From Streptomyces sulfonofaciens (lineage in GTDB: Bacteria > Actinomycetota > Actinomycetes > Streptomycetales > Streptomycetaceae): DNA of 64,000 nt. The stretch lies in assembly GCF_014656295.1 (NCBI RefSeq), contig NZ_BNCD01000007.1, forward strand, positions 124,001 to 188,000, read 5' to 3'. Under the pieces are notes generated by a model. The model was not told the origin of the DNA, made no database searches, and saw only the letters and a program-made list of their open reading frames with translations. Of this stretch, positions 9,025-17,337 are shown piece after piece (positions within the stretch are counted from its first letter, which is position 1; each line of letters opens with the position of its first letter). The position numbers and the translations under genes were made by a program.

Positions 9025-10380
9025 TCAGCTCCGCCAGGGCAGCTCCGCGGTGATCCGCGTCGGACCGCCGGCCGGCGAGTCGATCACAAGGACCCCGTCG
9101 ACGGCGTCCAGCCGCTCGGCCAGGCCCTGCAGACCCGAGCCCGCCGGCGCCTCGGCGCCACCCATGCCGTCGTCGGCCACCTGAAGCATCAGGCGGCCCT
9201 CCGCCCGCCACACGTCGACCGTGGCCCTGGCCGCCCCGGAGTGCTCGCCGACGTTCTGCAGGAGCTGCGAGACGGTGAAGTACGCGATGCCCTCGACGGC
9301 AGGCGCCGGTCGGGCCGGCAGGTCCACCTCCACCTTGACGGGAACGGTGCAGCGCGCGGCGACGGAGGAGAGAGCGGCGCCCAGACCGCGGTCGGTGAGT
9401 ACGGCCGGGTGGATGCCGCGGGCCAGGTCGCGCAGCTCGAGCAGGGTGGTCTTCACCTCGCCGTGCGCCTCGTCCACCATGCGCGCCGCCCCTTCCGGGT
9501 CCTCGAACAGTTTCTCCTTGGCCAGACCCAGGCCCATGGCGAGGTTGACCAGCCGGGCCTGCGCGCCGTCGTGCAGTTCCCGCTCGATGCGGCGCAGGTC
9601 CGCGGCCGCTGCGTCCACGACGACCCCGCGGTCGGACTCCAGCTCCACGACCCTGCCCGCCGGCGACGACCGCCCGAGCAGCCCGTGCACCATCAGCCGG
9701 TCGACGCTCGTCAGAGCCCGGACCACCCAGGGGGTCACCAGGGTGATCACCAGGCCCACCAGGGCCGTGACCGTGATCTCGAACGGGTTGTCCAGGTACA
9801 CACTGTGCGTTCCGTCGCCGTAGAGCTGGATGCCGCCGGTGCCCGCGTACATCGGGAACACCCACTGCCACAGCGGGTACGTCAGCGTTGACCAGCCACA
9901 GGCCCAGAAGACGGTCGTGACCGTGAACGCGAAGACCGCCCACGGCAGGTGGACCACGGCGAAGCACAGGTGCCGCCACGAGGCGCCGCTCTTGAGCACG
10001 GCGGTCATCCACGCCACCGCCCCCGGTCCGGCCGGGCGCGCCGGCTCCGGCGCGCTCACGTGCAGGCCGAGCAGCCCGCGGGCCCGTGCGCGCTCCAGTG
10101 AGCCGAACCCTCGGCAGGCGGCGAGTCCCGCGGCCAGCACCGGTATGCCGAGGAACGTGATCAGCAGCCCGGCACCGAGCGAGAGCATGGTCACCGCGAG
10201 GGTGAACGACGCGATGCTGATCGGCAGGCTGAGCAGCACGTATCCGAACTCGCGCCAGGTGCGCCCCGCCAATGGCGCCCGCACTACGGCCGGCACACGG
10301 TGCCGCCGCTCGCCGGCCCCCGCCCCGCCGAAGCCGGTCCGGTCCTGCCGCCCGTACCCCTGTCCGTAACCCGTGGCCAT
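9025..10380 (-). CDS. Sensor histidine kinase (HisKA_3 type), copy 1
   Basis: A 451-residue membrane kinase. An N-terminal sensor domain with two pairs of hydrophobic segments (YVLLSLPISIASFTLAVTML; later HLPWAVFAFTVTTVFW and TALVGLVITLVTPWV) precedes a HisKA_3 dimerisation helix with the phospho-acceptor in RRIERELHDGAQARLVNLAM and an HATPase_c domain (N-box SQLLQNVGEHS, DDGMGG, GSGLQGLAERL). It autophosphorylates on the His and should phosphorylate the NarL-type regulator. ATG at 10380 has GAGGAG 13 bases upstream. It is closely similar to the next kinase throughout the transmitter half. Confidence 0.88.
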   Translation of the reverse strand: MATGYGQGYGRQDRTGFGGAGAGERRHRVPAVVRAPLAGRTWREFGYVLLSLPISIASFTLAVTMLSLGAGLLITFLGIPVLAAGLAACRGFGSLERARARGLLGLHVSAPEPARPAGPGAVAWMTAVLKSGASWRHLCFAVVHLPWAVFAFTVTTVFWACGWSTLTYPLWQWVFPMYAGTGGIQLYGDGTHSVYLDNPFEITVTALVGLVITLVTPWVVRALTSVDRLMVHGLLGRSSPAGRVVELESDRGVVVDAAAADLRRIERELHDGAQARLVNLAMGLGLAKEKLFEDPEGAARMVDEAHGEVKTTLLELRDLARGIHPAVLTDRGLGAALSSVAARCTVPVKVEVDLPARPAPAVEGIAYFTVSQLLQNVGEHSGAARATVDVWRAEGRLMLQVADDGMGGAEAPAGSGLQGLAERLDAVDGVLVIDSPAGGPTRITAELPWRS

Positions 10381-10703
10381 CGGTGTGTCCGTTCTCCTCT
10401 GGAAGCTGCTCTCGGCGAGCCCCTTGGCCCTGCGCCGGCCTGTCGGCCCGGGCCCGAGCACCCCGGCCGGCTTCGGCGTCGTACCTCCACACTGGCGCCG
10501 GGGCAGGCGCCGGACCATGCGGTAGGTCGGCCTCTTGAACCGGGGGTTTTCCCTACCCCGCGCCCCCTCGGCGCCTGAGGGACCGGGCACGCCGGGCAGG
10601 GGCACCTGGCACCGGGCGGCCGGGCAGCCCGTAGGACCGAAGGGGACCGGGCGGCTCCGAGGCCGTGCAACGCTCGCAGGGCTCTGGCCGCCGCCGGGGT
10701 GTC
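10381..10703. other. Intergenic region between the two kinase genes
   Basis: About 320 bases between the copy-2 stop and the copy-1 start. I see the GAGGAG ribosome site near 10390 and no open frame with coding character. The promoter of copy 1 presumably lies here; no clear -10/-35 pair. Confidence 0.4.
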
Positions 10704-11912
10704 CTATCGGTCACGCCAGGGCAGTTCCGCCGTGATGGCGGTGGGGCCGCCCGTCGGGGAGTCGATGACGAACAGGCCGTCGACCGCCCCGAGCCGGTCC
10801 GCGAGGCCGGCCATGCCGGTGCCGCCGGACAGCGAGGCGCCGCCCGCGCCGTCGTCGCGCACCTGTATCAGCAGCCGGTCGTCGGTACGCCACACGTCCA
10901 CCGAAGCGGTGCGCGCCCTGCTGTGCTTGCTCACGTTCTGCAGGAGTTCCGAGACTGTGAAGTAGGCGATGCCTTCGATGGCGGCCGCCGGACGCGTCTC
11001 CAGGTCGACGGTGACCTTGACCGGGACGGTGCAGCGGGCCGCGACGGAGGAGAGGGCGGCGCTCAGGCCCCGGTCGGTGAGTACGGCCGGGTGGATGCCG
11101 CGGGCCAGGTCGCGCAGCTCCTGCAATGCGAGTTTCACCTCGCCGTGCGCCTCCTCGACCATGGCCGCGGCCGCGTCGGGATCCTCCAGGAGCTTCTCCT
11201 TGGCCAGGCCGAGCCCCATGGCGAGGTTGACCAGCCGGGCCTGCGCGCCGTCGTGCAGGTCCCGCTCGATGCGGCGCAGGTCCGCGGCCGCCGTGTCCAC
11301 GACCACCCCGCGGTCCGATTCCAGCTCGGCTATCCGCTCCTCCAGCTCGTCCGACGGGGACAGCAGCCCGCGCACCATCGCCCGGTCGGCGTTCGCCAGC
11401 CCGCGCGCCAGGAACGGGAGCACGGGGAAGAGGACGACGAGGCCGACCAGCGTGACGACGAAGGTGAGGATGCCCCAGGGCAGGCGCATGAACTCGAACA
11501 GCACCGTGCGCCAGTTGAGCGGGTCCTTCAGGCTGGCCCGCAGCCAGGCCAGGAAGCCCTTGGGCCGCCGCCGTGTCCGGTCCGGCTCGGCTATCCGCAC
11601 GCCCAGAAGGCCCCGGGCCCTCGCACGCTCCGCCCTCCCGAGCTGACGCGTACCGGACAGGCCGAGCCCCAGCAGCGGCAGCCCGACGAGCGTCACCGAC
11701 AGGGAGGCGCCGACGCTGAGCGCCGTCACGACGTAGACGAAGCCGAGGATCGCGACCGGTAGGTTGACGAGGAGGTGGGTGATCTCCTTCAGCGTGTACC
11801 GGTCGTACCGGAACAGCCGGGGCGGGGGCAGATCGGGACCGGATGGGCCACCGGGGTCGTCCACGCCCGGCGCCGGCTCGCCGGGCGAGAGGGTGGAAGT
11901 GCGTGCGGTCAT
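10704..11912 (-). CDS. Sensor histidine kinase (HisKA_3 type), copy 2
   Basis: A 402-residue paralogue of the neighbouring kinase. The first ~180 residues hold two hydrophobic pairs (ITHLLVNLPVAILGFVYVV, LPWGILTFVVTLVGLVVLF). The transmitter half repeats the copy-1 sequence closely: RRIERDLHDGAQARLVNLAM, ELRDLARGIHPAVLTDRG, IAYFTVSELLQNVSKHSRA, DDGAGG and GGTGMAGLADRLGAVDG. The sensing halves differ more, which suggests tandem duplication followed by input divergence, with both kinases sharing one response regulator. ATG at 11912 fits the domain boundary. It diverges from the nuo operon and could regulate it, though no binding site is proven. Confidence 0.88.
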   Translation of the reverse strand: MTARTSTLSPGEPAPGVDDPGGPSGPDLPPPRLFRYDRYTLKEITHLLVNLPVAILGFVYVVTALSVGASLSVTLVGLPLLGLGLSGTRQLGRAERARARGLLGVRIAEPDRTRRRPKGFLAWLRASLKDPLNWRTVLFEFMRLPWGILTFVVTLVGLVVLFPVLPFLARGLANADRAMVRGLLSPSDELEERIAELESDRGVVVDTAAADLRRIERDLHDGAQARLVNLAMGLGLAKEKLLEDPDAAAAMVEEAHGEVKLALQELRDLARGIHPAVLTDRGLSAALSSVAARCTVPVKVTVDLETRPAAAIEGIAYFTVSELLQNVSKHSRARTASVDVWRTDDRLLIQVRDDGAGGASLSGGTGMAGLADRLGAVDGLFVIDSPTGGPTAITAELPWRDR

Positions 11913-12390
11913 ACGGAACAGCGTGCCGGGCGGTCGTGCCCGGCGCCATGAGGTGGACCGCCACGTTGCACTGTGGTTAACCCCACCCCCGGCGGCTCAC
12001 CCTCGCGGCTCCGACGCGTCCGCCCGTTGTTCCGGCGAGTCGGCGTCTCCGCGTTCCGCACGGCTCCGGCGCTGCACGCCCGGACCCGCCGCCGGCCGTT
12101 CGCCGCCCGGCCCCCGTCGCTCCTGCGCGTCCGCCCGCCGTCCGAGGCCGTCCGAGGCCGTCCGAACACGACCCGGGGGCGCCCGCCCTGCTCCCCGGGG
12201 GCACCGCGCACCGCCAACGCGCCCGCCGGGTGCTTACCCGGACTTTAGACGGGCTGCTCACCCTGTCTTTGCCAGGCCCTAGACTCGCGTGCGTAAACCA
12301 GCATGCGTACAAGATGCGTACGAGTCGTCGAACCGGGCGTGCCACGACGTGCGCCCGGAACGTCACCAGGCCAGGGAGCGAGGGGCGGAC
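11913..12390. other. Divergent promoter region, kinase copy 2 / nuo operon
   Basis: A 478-base region between divergent transcription units. It must carry the nuo promoter and the kinase promoter. A TAGACT hexamer at 12280..12285 could be a nuo -10 box, but no good -35 lies 16-19 bases upstream, so I do not call it. The 12000-12180 part has repeats of CGTCCGAGGC. No gene is visible. Confidence 0.4.
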
Positions 12391-12783
12391 GTGCCGGAAT
12401 CGACCGTGCTCGCGGCGGACTACTTCCAGTCGTACTCCGTCGTCGGGCTGCTCGCCGTCGTCGGCGTGCTGTTCGTGGCCGTCGCGTTCGGCGCGGGCCG
12501 GCTGCTGCGGCCCGTCGTGCCCACCCCCGAGAAACTGCTCACGTACGAGTGCGGCGTCGACCCGGTCGGCGAGGGCTGGGCACACACCCAGGTCCGCTAC
12601 TACGTCTACGCCTTCCTGTACGTGATCTTCGCCGTCGACTCCGTCTTCCTTTTCCCCTGGGCGACGGTGTTCGCCGCGCCCGGGTACGGGGCCGCCACAC
12701 TGGTGGAGATGTTCGTCTTCCTCGGGTTCCTCGCCGTCGGCCTGCTCTACGCCTGGAAGAAGGGCGTGCTGACATGGGAGTGA
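12391..12783 (+). CDS. nuoA: NADH-quinone oxidoreductase-like subunit A
   Basis: A 130-residue subunit with three membrane helices, first of a ten-gene complex I-like operon. Family signatures are LTYECGVDPVGEGW and FAVDSVFLFPWATVF; the conserved ECG loop joins helices 1 and 2 and lies near the quinone chamber with NuoB and NuoH. GTG at 12391 follows GGGAGCGAGGGG and agrees with relatives; the longer frame to 12289 is not needed. It overlaps nuoB by ten bases. This is the second nuo-type cluster known in streptomycetes, separate from the complete 14-gene one. Confidence 0.9.
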   Translation: MPESTVLAADYFQSYSVVGLLAVVGVLFVAVAFGAGRLLRPVVPTPEKLLTYECGVDPVGEGWAHTQVRYYVYAFLYVIFAVDSVFLFPWATVFAAPGYGAATLVEMFVFLGFLAVGLLYAWKKGVLTWE

Positions 12784-13547
12784 ACCGGTCCGGCCGCCGG
12801 CCCGGGCCCGATACCGGCCCCCAGGGCGGTGCTTCGCAGGACACCACCAGCAAGGACGTCTTCGCCGGAGCCGACCGCGGCGGTGCCCTGGCGGGCGGTG
12901 GCGCGGGAAGCACGGCCGTCCCCCTGCCCGAGCCGGTACGGCTGCCCGCCACGGGCGGCGGGCGGATCGGCGCCCTCGCCAGGCTCGCCCCGGAGCCCAT
13001 GAAGGTGGTCCTCAACTGGGGTCGCCGCTACAGCCTCTGGGTCTTCAACTTCGGGCTGGCCTGCTGCGCCATCGAGTTCATCGCCGCCTCCATGGCCCGG
13101 CACGACTTCATCCGGCTCGGCGTCATCCCCTTCGCGCCCGGACCGCGCCAGGCCGACCTGATGGTGGTCTCCGGCACCGTCACGGACAAGATGGCGCCCG
13201 CCGTGAAGCGGCTCTACGAGCAGATGCCCGAGCCCAAGTACGTCATCTCCTTCGGGGCGTGCTCCAACTGCGGCGGCCCCTACTGGGACTCGTACTCGGT
13301 GACCAAGGGCGTCGACCAGGTGATCCCCGTCGACGTCTACGTGCCGGGCTGCCCGCCCAGGCCCGAGGCACTGCTCCAGGGGATCATCAAGCTCCAGGAG
13401 AAGATCGCCCGCGAGTCGCTGGGGGAGCGGTACGGACCGGGCGGCACGGACGCCAGGAGCGCGGGACGGCCGTCGGCCGCCGAGTTGCAGAGCGGACTCG
13501 CGAAGCCGCCGCACGGGCCGGGCGCGACCGGGGAGGCCGCGCAGTGA
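12774..13547 (+). CDS. nuoB: NADH-quinone oxidoreductase-like subunit B
   Basis: A 257-residue subunit carrying the terminal N2 4Fe-4S cluster that hands electrons to quinone. All four ligands are visible: the tandem pair in LACCAIEFIA, GACSNCGGPYW and PGCPPRPEALL. The core resembles normal NuoB, but ~75 extra residues rich in Gly/Ala/Pro precede it, and ~45 low-complexity residues (PGGTDARSAGRPSAAEL) follow it. ATG at 12774 overlaps the nuoA stop. Its usual partner NuoD, which completes the quinone site, is not encoded in this operon. Confidence 0.92.
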   Translation: MGVNRSGRRPGPDTGPQGGASQDTTSKDVFAGADRGGALAGGGAGSTAVPLPEPVRLPATGGGRIGALARLAPEPMKVVLNWGRRYSLWVFNFGLACCAIEFIAASMARHDFIRLGVIPFAPGPRQADLMVVSGTVTDKMAPAVKRLYEQMPEPKYVISFGACSNCGGPYWDSYSVTKGVDQVIPVDVYVPGCPPRPEALLQGIIKLQEKIARESLGERYGPGGTDARSAGRPSAAELQSGLAKPPHGPGATGEAAQ

Positions 13548-14707
13548 CCGGCTGGCTCACCGCTCCCGTCGGCGAACTCTTCGGCGACGACGCGACGGCG
13601 GAGGAGGCGTACGGGCTGCTCACCGTCGACGTACCGCCCTCCTCGTGGCCGGCGGCCCTGCGCACCGCGCGCTCCGGCCTCGGCTGCACCTACTTCGACT
13701 GGCTGAGCGCCGTCGACGAGCCGGACACCGGCTTCCGGGTCGCCGCGCACGTCGTGGCCCTCGGCCCGGTGCGCCGGCTGCTGCTGCGCACCACGGTGCC
13801 GCACGAGGCGCCCGTGCTGGCGTCCGCGGTCGAGGTGTACGCCGGCGCGGCATGGCACGAGCGCGAGACACACGAGATGTTCGGGATCGACTTCGAGGGC
13901 CATCCCCATCTGGTGCCGCTGCTGCTGCCGGAGGGTTTCGAGGGGCATCCGCTGCGCAAGGACTTCGTCCTGGCCGCGCGGGTGGTGAAGGCATGGCCCG
14001 GCGCCAAGGAGCCGGGCGAGTCCGGACACGGCGGGCCCAGGCGCCGCCAGACGCTGCCGCCCGGTGTGCCCGACCCGAACGAGTGGGGCCCCCAGAAGGG
14101 CACCCTGCCCGCCGCTCCGACCCGCCCGGCCCGTGCCGCACGCGCCGCCGGCGAGCGAACCGGGCGCACCGGGCGCACCGAGCGCGCCGCGGGCGATGTG
14201 GCAGACGCCCCCGGGCGCCCGGCTGGCGGCGGAACCCGGCCGCGCCGCGCCCGCAGCGCGTCAGGGGGCTCGGCCTCGCAACGCACCGCACAGGACACAG
14301 CGCCCCATCAGCCCACCCAGGGTGGCGCTTCCGGAAGCGGCTCCCAGGGCGACGCTTCCGGAACGGGCTCCCAGGGCGGCGTCCCCGGAGCGGGCTCCCG
14401 GGAGAATGCTCCCCGTCGAGCCCCCGAGGACACCGCCGGAAACCGTCGCCCCGGCGACGACGCCCCCTGGCACCACGCCCGCCCCGCCTTCGACGAACCG
14501 GGCGCGCCCCGCACCGGCAGCACGGACACGACGGACACAGGCACGGGCACGACGGACGCAGAGACCGCGGAGGCGGCCACCACGGGCGCAGACCCCGCGG
14601 ACAACGGCACTGCGGGCACCGGCACCCCGGACACCGGCGCCACCGGCACCCCGGACACGCGCGCCGGGCGCACCCGTGGCGAGGACCCCGAGGGAGGCAC
14701 CGGGTGA
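13544..14707 (+). CDS. nuoC: NADH-quinone oxidoreductase-like subunit C with long disordered tail
   Basis: A 387-residue protein whose first ~175 residues are a NuoC (30-kDa subunit) domain: GCTYFDWLSAVDEPDTGFRV, AAWHERETHEMFGIDFEGHP and PLRKDFVL-type ending (LLLPEGFEGHPLRKDF). The signature ERETHEMFGI is intact. The remaining ~200 residues are low complexity: RTGRTGRTERA, repeated GSGSQGDASGTGSQG units, then a Thr/Asp/Gly/Ala-rich stretch. Nothing in the tail resembles NuoD, so this is not a NuoCD fusion. GTG start overlaps the nuoB stop (GTGA); it ends overlapping nuoH likewise. Confidence 0.88.
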   Translation: MTGWLTAPVGELFGDDATAEEAYGLLTVDVPPSSWPAALRTARSGLGCTYFDWLSAVDEPDTGFRVAAHVVALGPVRRLLLRTTVPHEAPVLASAVEVYAGAAWHERETHEMFGIDFEGHPHLVPLLLPEGFEGHPLRKDFVLAARVVKAWPGAKEPGESGHGGPRRRQTLPPGVPDPNEWGPQKGTLPAAPTRPARAARAAGERTGRTGRTERAAGDVADAPGRPAGGGTRPRRARSASGGSASQRTAQDTAPHQPTQGGASGSGSQGDASGTGSQGGVPGAGSRENAPRRAPEDTAGNRRPGDDAPWHHARPAFDEPGAPRTGSTDTTDTGTGTTDAETAEAATTGADPADNGTAGTGTPDTGATGTPDTRAGRTRGEDPEGGTG

Positions 14708-15675
14708 ACGACGTGCTCGACGTCGTCCTGAGGCTGCTCGTGGTCCTCGTCGTCTTCCTCGCCCTCCCTCTGATCGTCGGCCAGACCGAGCACAAGGTGA
14801 TGGCCCATATGCAGGGACGTGTGGGACCGATGTACGCGGGCGGTTTCCACGGCTGGGCCCAGCTCGTCGCCGACGGCGTGAAGTTCGCGCAGAAGGAGGA
14901 CATCGTCCCCGCGGACGCCGACCGGCGCGTCTTCCAACTGGCGCCCGCCGTCGCCCTCCTGCCCTACCTGCTCGTCCTGATAGCCATCCCGATCGGCCCC
15001 GGCGAGGGCGCCGTCGGCGAGGTCGTCGACGCCGGAGTCTTCTTCGTCCTCGCCGTCATGGGCGTCGGGGTGCTCGGCTCGCTGATGGCGGGCTGGGCGT
15101 CGGCCAACAAGTTCTCCCTGCTCGGCGGGTTGCGCACGGCCGCACAACTGCTCGCCTACGAGCTTCCGATGCTGCTGGCCGCCGCGTCGGTGGCGATGGC
15201 GGCCGGGACCCTCTCGCTGCCCGGCATCCTGGACGCCTTCGCCTGGTGGTGGGTGCCCTGGCAGATCGTCGGCGCCTTGGTCTTCTTCGTCTCGGGACTC
15301 GCCGAACTCCAGCGGCCGCCGTTCGACATGCCCGTCGCCGACTCGGAGATCATCTTCGGTGCGTACACCGAGTACACGGGGCTCAGGTTCGCCCTCTTCC
15401 TGCTCGCGGAGTACGCCGGGATCGTCGTCCTGTGCGGCCTGACGACCGTCCTCTTCCTGGGCGGCTGGCACGGCCCCTGGGGCGGTGCCGGGCTCGGCTG
15501 GGTCTGGACCCTGCTGAAGACGGCCGTCCTCGCCTTCCTGGTGATCTGGCTGCGCGTCAGCTACCCGCGGCTGCGCGAGGACCAGCTCCAGAAGTTGTCC
15601 TGGACCCTCCTCGTGCCGCTGGCCCTGGCCCAGATCGCCCTCACCGGAGTCGTCAAGGTGGTGATCCAGCAATGA
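14704..15675 (+). CDS. nuoH: NADH-quinone oxidoreductase-like subunit H
   Basis: A 323-residue membrane subunit with eight predicted helices, forming the quinone tunnel floor and the link between peripheral arm and proton channels. Signatures seen: ERK/GQT region EHKVMAHMQGRVGP, DGVKFAQKEDIVPADAD, LLGGLRTAAQLLAYELPM, GLAELQRPPFDMPVADSEI and AYTEYTGLRFALFLLAEYA. These acidic loops are essentially intact, so the quinone-facing surface looks functional. It starts with GTG in a GTGA overlap with nuoC and ends in ATGA with nuoI. Length is slightly short of the usual NuoH because termini are trimmed. Confidence 0.93.
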   Translation: MNDVLDVVLRLLVVLVVFLALPLIVGQTEHKVMAHMQGRVGPMYAGGFHGWAQLVADGVKFAQKEDIVPADADRRVFQLAPAVALLPYLLVLIAIPIGPGEGAVGEVVDAGVFFVLAVMGVGVLGSLMAGWASANKFSLLGGLRTAAQLLAYELPMLLAAASVAMAAGTLSLPGILDAFAWWWVPWQIVGALVFFVSGLAELQRPPFDMPVADSEIIFGAYTEYTGLRFALFLLAEYAGIVVLCGLTTVLFLGGWHGPWGGAGLGWVWTLLKTAVLAFLVIWLRVSYPRLREDQLQKLSWTLLVPLALAQIALTGVVKVVIQQ

Positions 15676-16349
15676 CGGAACCCTCTCCGCCCTCCCGCCC
15701 CGCCCGGTCCCGCATCCCGGGCTCGGGCCTGGCCAAGGGCCTCGCCGTCACCCTGCGCACGATGACGCGGAAGACCGTCACCGAGCACTACCCGGACGTG
15801 CTGCCCGAACTCCCGCCGCGCAGCCGCGGTGTGATCGGCCTCTTCGAGGAGAACTGCACCGTCTGTATGCTGTGCGCCCGCGAGTGCCCGGACTGGTGCA
15901 TCTACATCGACTCCCACAAGGAGACCGTCCCGCCCGCCTCCCCGGGCGGACGCGAGCGCAGCCGGAACGTGCTCGACCGCTTCGCCATCGACTTCGCCCT
16001 GTGCATGTACTGCGGCATCTGCATCGAGGTGTGCCCCTTCGACGCGCTCTTCTGGTCGCCGGAGTTCGAGTACGCGGAGACCGACATCCGGGATCTCACC
16101 CACGAACGCGACAAGCTCCGCGAGTGGATGTGGACCGTGCCGGCGCCGCCCGCGCTCGACCCGGCGGCGGAGGAGCCGAAGGAGCTGGCCGCCGCCCGCA
16201 AGGCCGCCGACCGGCTGGCCGCGGGGGCGCAGCCCGCCGCCGGCCGAGACGCGCCGCCCGCCGCGCGGGGGAGCGGACAGGGTCCCGCGCCGTCGGAGGA
16301 GGGGCCCGGCACCCCGACTTCCGAGGAGCCACCGGAGGGAGCATCGTGA
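15672..16349 (+). CDS. nuoI: NADH-quinone oxidoreductase-like subunit I (two 4Fe-4S)
   Basis: A 225-residue ferredoxin-like subunit. Two complete cluster motifs are present: CTVCMLCARECPDWCIY and CMYCGICIEVCPFDALFW, the N6a/N6b clusters that feed N2 in NuoB. The last ~70 residues are an acidic, Ala/Pro/Glu-rich tail absent from ordinary NuoI. With no NuoE/F/G encoded nearby, NuoI is the outermost electron wire of this complex and a possible docking point for ferredoxin or another donor. ATG overlaps the nuoH stop; the TGA overlaps nuoJ. Confidence 0.93.
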   Translation: MTEPSPPSRPARSRIPGSGLAKGLAVTLRTMTRKTVTEHYPDVLPELPPRSRGVIGLFEENCTVCMLCARECPDWCIYIDSHKETVPPASPGGRERSRNVLDRFAIDFALCMYCGICIEVCPFDALFWSPEFEYAETDIRDLTHERDKLREWMWTVPAPPALDPAAEEPKELAAARKAADRLAAGAQPAAGRDAPPAARGSGQGPAPSEEGPGTPTSEEPPEGAS

Positions 16350-16936
16350 GTCCCGCCGCCCAGAGCCACGGCTTCCTCTCCCCGAGCGGCGCCGAGGTCG
16401 CCTTCGTCCTCGTCGGCCTCGTCACCTTCGGCGCGGCGATCGTGACCGTCACCACCCGGCAGATCGTGCACGCCGCCCTCTGGCTGGTGGTGGCGCTCGG
16501 CGGCATCGCCGTGGAGTACCTGCTGCTGACGGCCGAGTTCATCGCCTGGGTGCAGGTCCTCATCTACGTCGGGTCCGTCGTCGTCCTCCTGCTCTTCGGC
16601 CTCCTGCTCACCAAGGCGCCCATCGGTCGCTCGCCGGACGCCGACTCGGGCAACCGGTGGGCCGCGCTGCTGGTCGCCGCCGCCTCCGCCGCCGTCCTGG
16701 TCTGGGTCGTCGTCGACGCCTTCCGCGCGACCTGGATCGACCTGGACGGCCCGGCCGCCGGTTCAGCCGCCGTCACAGGAGCGAGCCTCTTCCGGCACTG
16801 GGTGCTGCCCTTCGAGGCCCTGTCGGTGCTGCTGCTCGCGGCCCTCGTCGGCGCCATCGCACTGTCCCGCAGGCAGCCCCCGGCAGCCGCCGCCGGCAGC
16901 CGAGCCCCGGACGCCGCCCAGGAAGGCGGCCGCTGA
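16346..16936 (+). CDS. nuoJ: NADH-quinone oxidoreductase-like subunit J
   Basis: A 196-residue membrane subunit with five hydrophobic segments. The family signature is in helix 3 (AEFIAWVQVLIYVGSVVVLLLF), which has the pi-bulge Tyr-Val-Gly region that links quinone chemistry to proton pumping. The N-terminal RQIVHAALWLVVALGGIAVEYLL is also typical. GTG start overlaps nuoI by four bases and the stop shares one base with the nuoK ATG. Confidence 0.9.
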   Translation: MSPAAQSHGFLSPSGAEVAFVLVGLVTFGAAIVTVTTRQIVHAALWLVVALGGIAVEYLLLTAEFIAWVQVLIYVGSVVVLLLFGLLLTKAPIGRSPDADSGNRWAALLVAAASAAVLVWVVVDAFRATWIDLDGPAAGSAAVTGASLFRHWVLPFEALSVLLLAALVGAIALSRRQPPAAAAGSRAPDAAQEGGR

Positions 16937-17337
16937 TGCACCTCGTCTTCCCCGCCGTGCTGTCCATGCTCCTGTTCTGCGCGGGCGTGTACGGAGTACT
17001 GGCACGCCGTAACGCGATCCTGGTGCTGATGGCCGTCGAGCTGATGCTGAACGCCGTCAACCTCAATCTGGTGGCCTTCGACGTCTGGCTGCGCGACCGC
17101 CTCCACTCCGGCCAGGCGCTGACCCTCTTCACCATCGCCGTCGCCGCCGCCGAGATCGGCATCGGCCTGGCGATCGTGCTGATGGTCTACCGGGGCCGCG
17201 GCACGTCCGACGTGGACCGGCTCCGCGACACCGCCGAGCCGGGGCCCGGAGACCAGGACGCCGCCGACGGCCCCGCAGACGCACCCGGGACACCGGCACA
17301 CAGGACTGAGGCACACAGGACAGAGGCCAGCGCGTGA
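16936..17337 (+). CDS. nuoK: NADH-quinone oxidoreductase-like subunit K
   Basis: A 133-residue, three-helix MrpC-like subunit. The two key membrane glutamates are visible in LMAVELMLNAVNLNLV and IAVAAAEIGIGLAIV. The first ~95 residues are the normal subunit; ~40 extra hydrophilic residues (PGDQDAADGPADAPGTPAHRT) follow. ATG at 16936 shares its A with the nuoJ TGA. The extra tail echoes those on NuoB, C and I in the same operon. Confidence 0.92.
   Translation: MHLVFPAVLSMLLFCAGVYGVLARRNAILVLMAVELMLNAVNLNLVAFDVWLRDRLHSGQALTLFTIAVAAAEIGIGLAIVLMVYRGRGTSDVDRLRDTAEPGPGDQDAADGPADAPGTPAHRTEAHRTEASA

Noticed and set aside
8395..9891. 498-codon plus-strand frame starting GTG after GAGGAGGC
   Set aside because: The second half is antisense to kinase copy 1; the first half has no motif and the ribosome-site spacing of two bases is poor. 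Kept only as an unexplained gap.
12257..12285. nuo promoter with TAGACT as -10
   Set aside because: No acceptable -35 hexamer at 16-19 bases; reported only as a possibility in the intergenic entry.
13544..14707. NuoCD fusion
   Set aside because: The C-terminal ~200 residues are low complexity and lack every NuoD motif.
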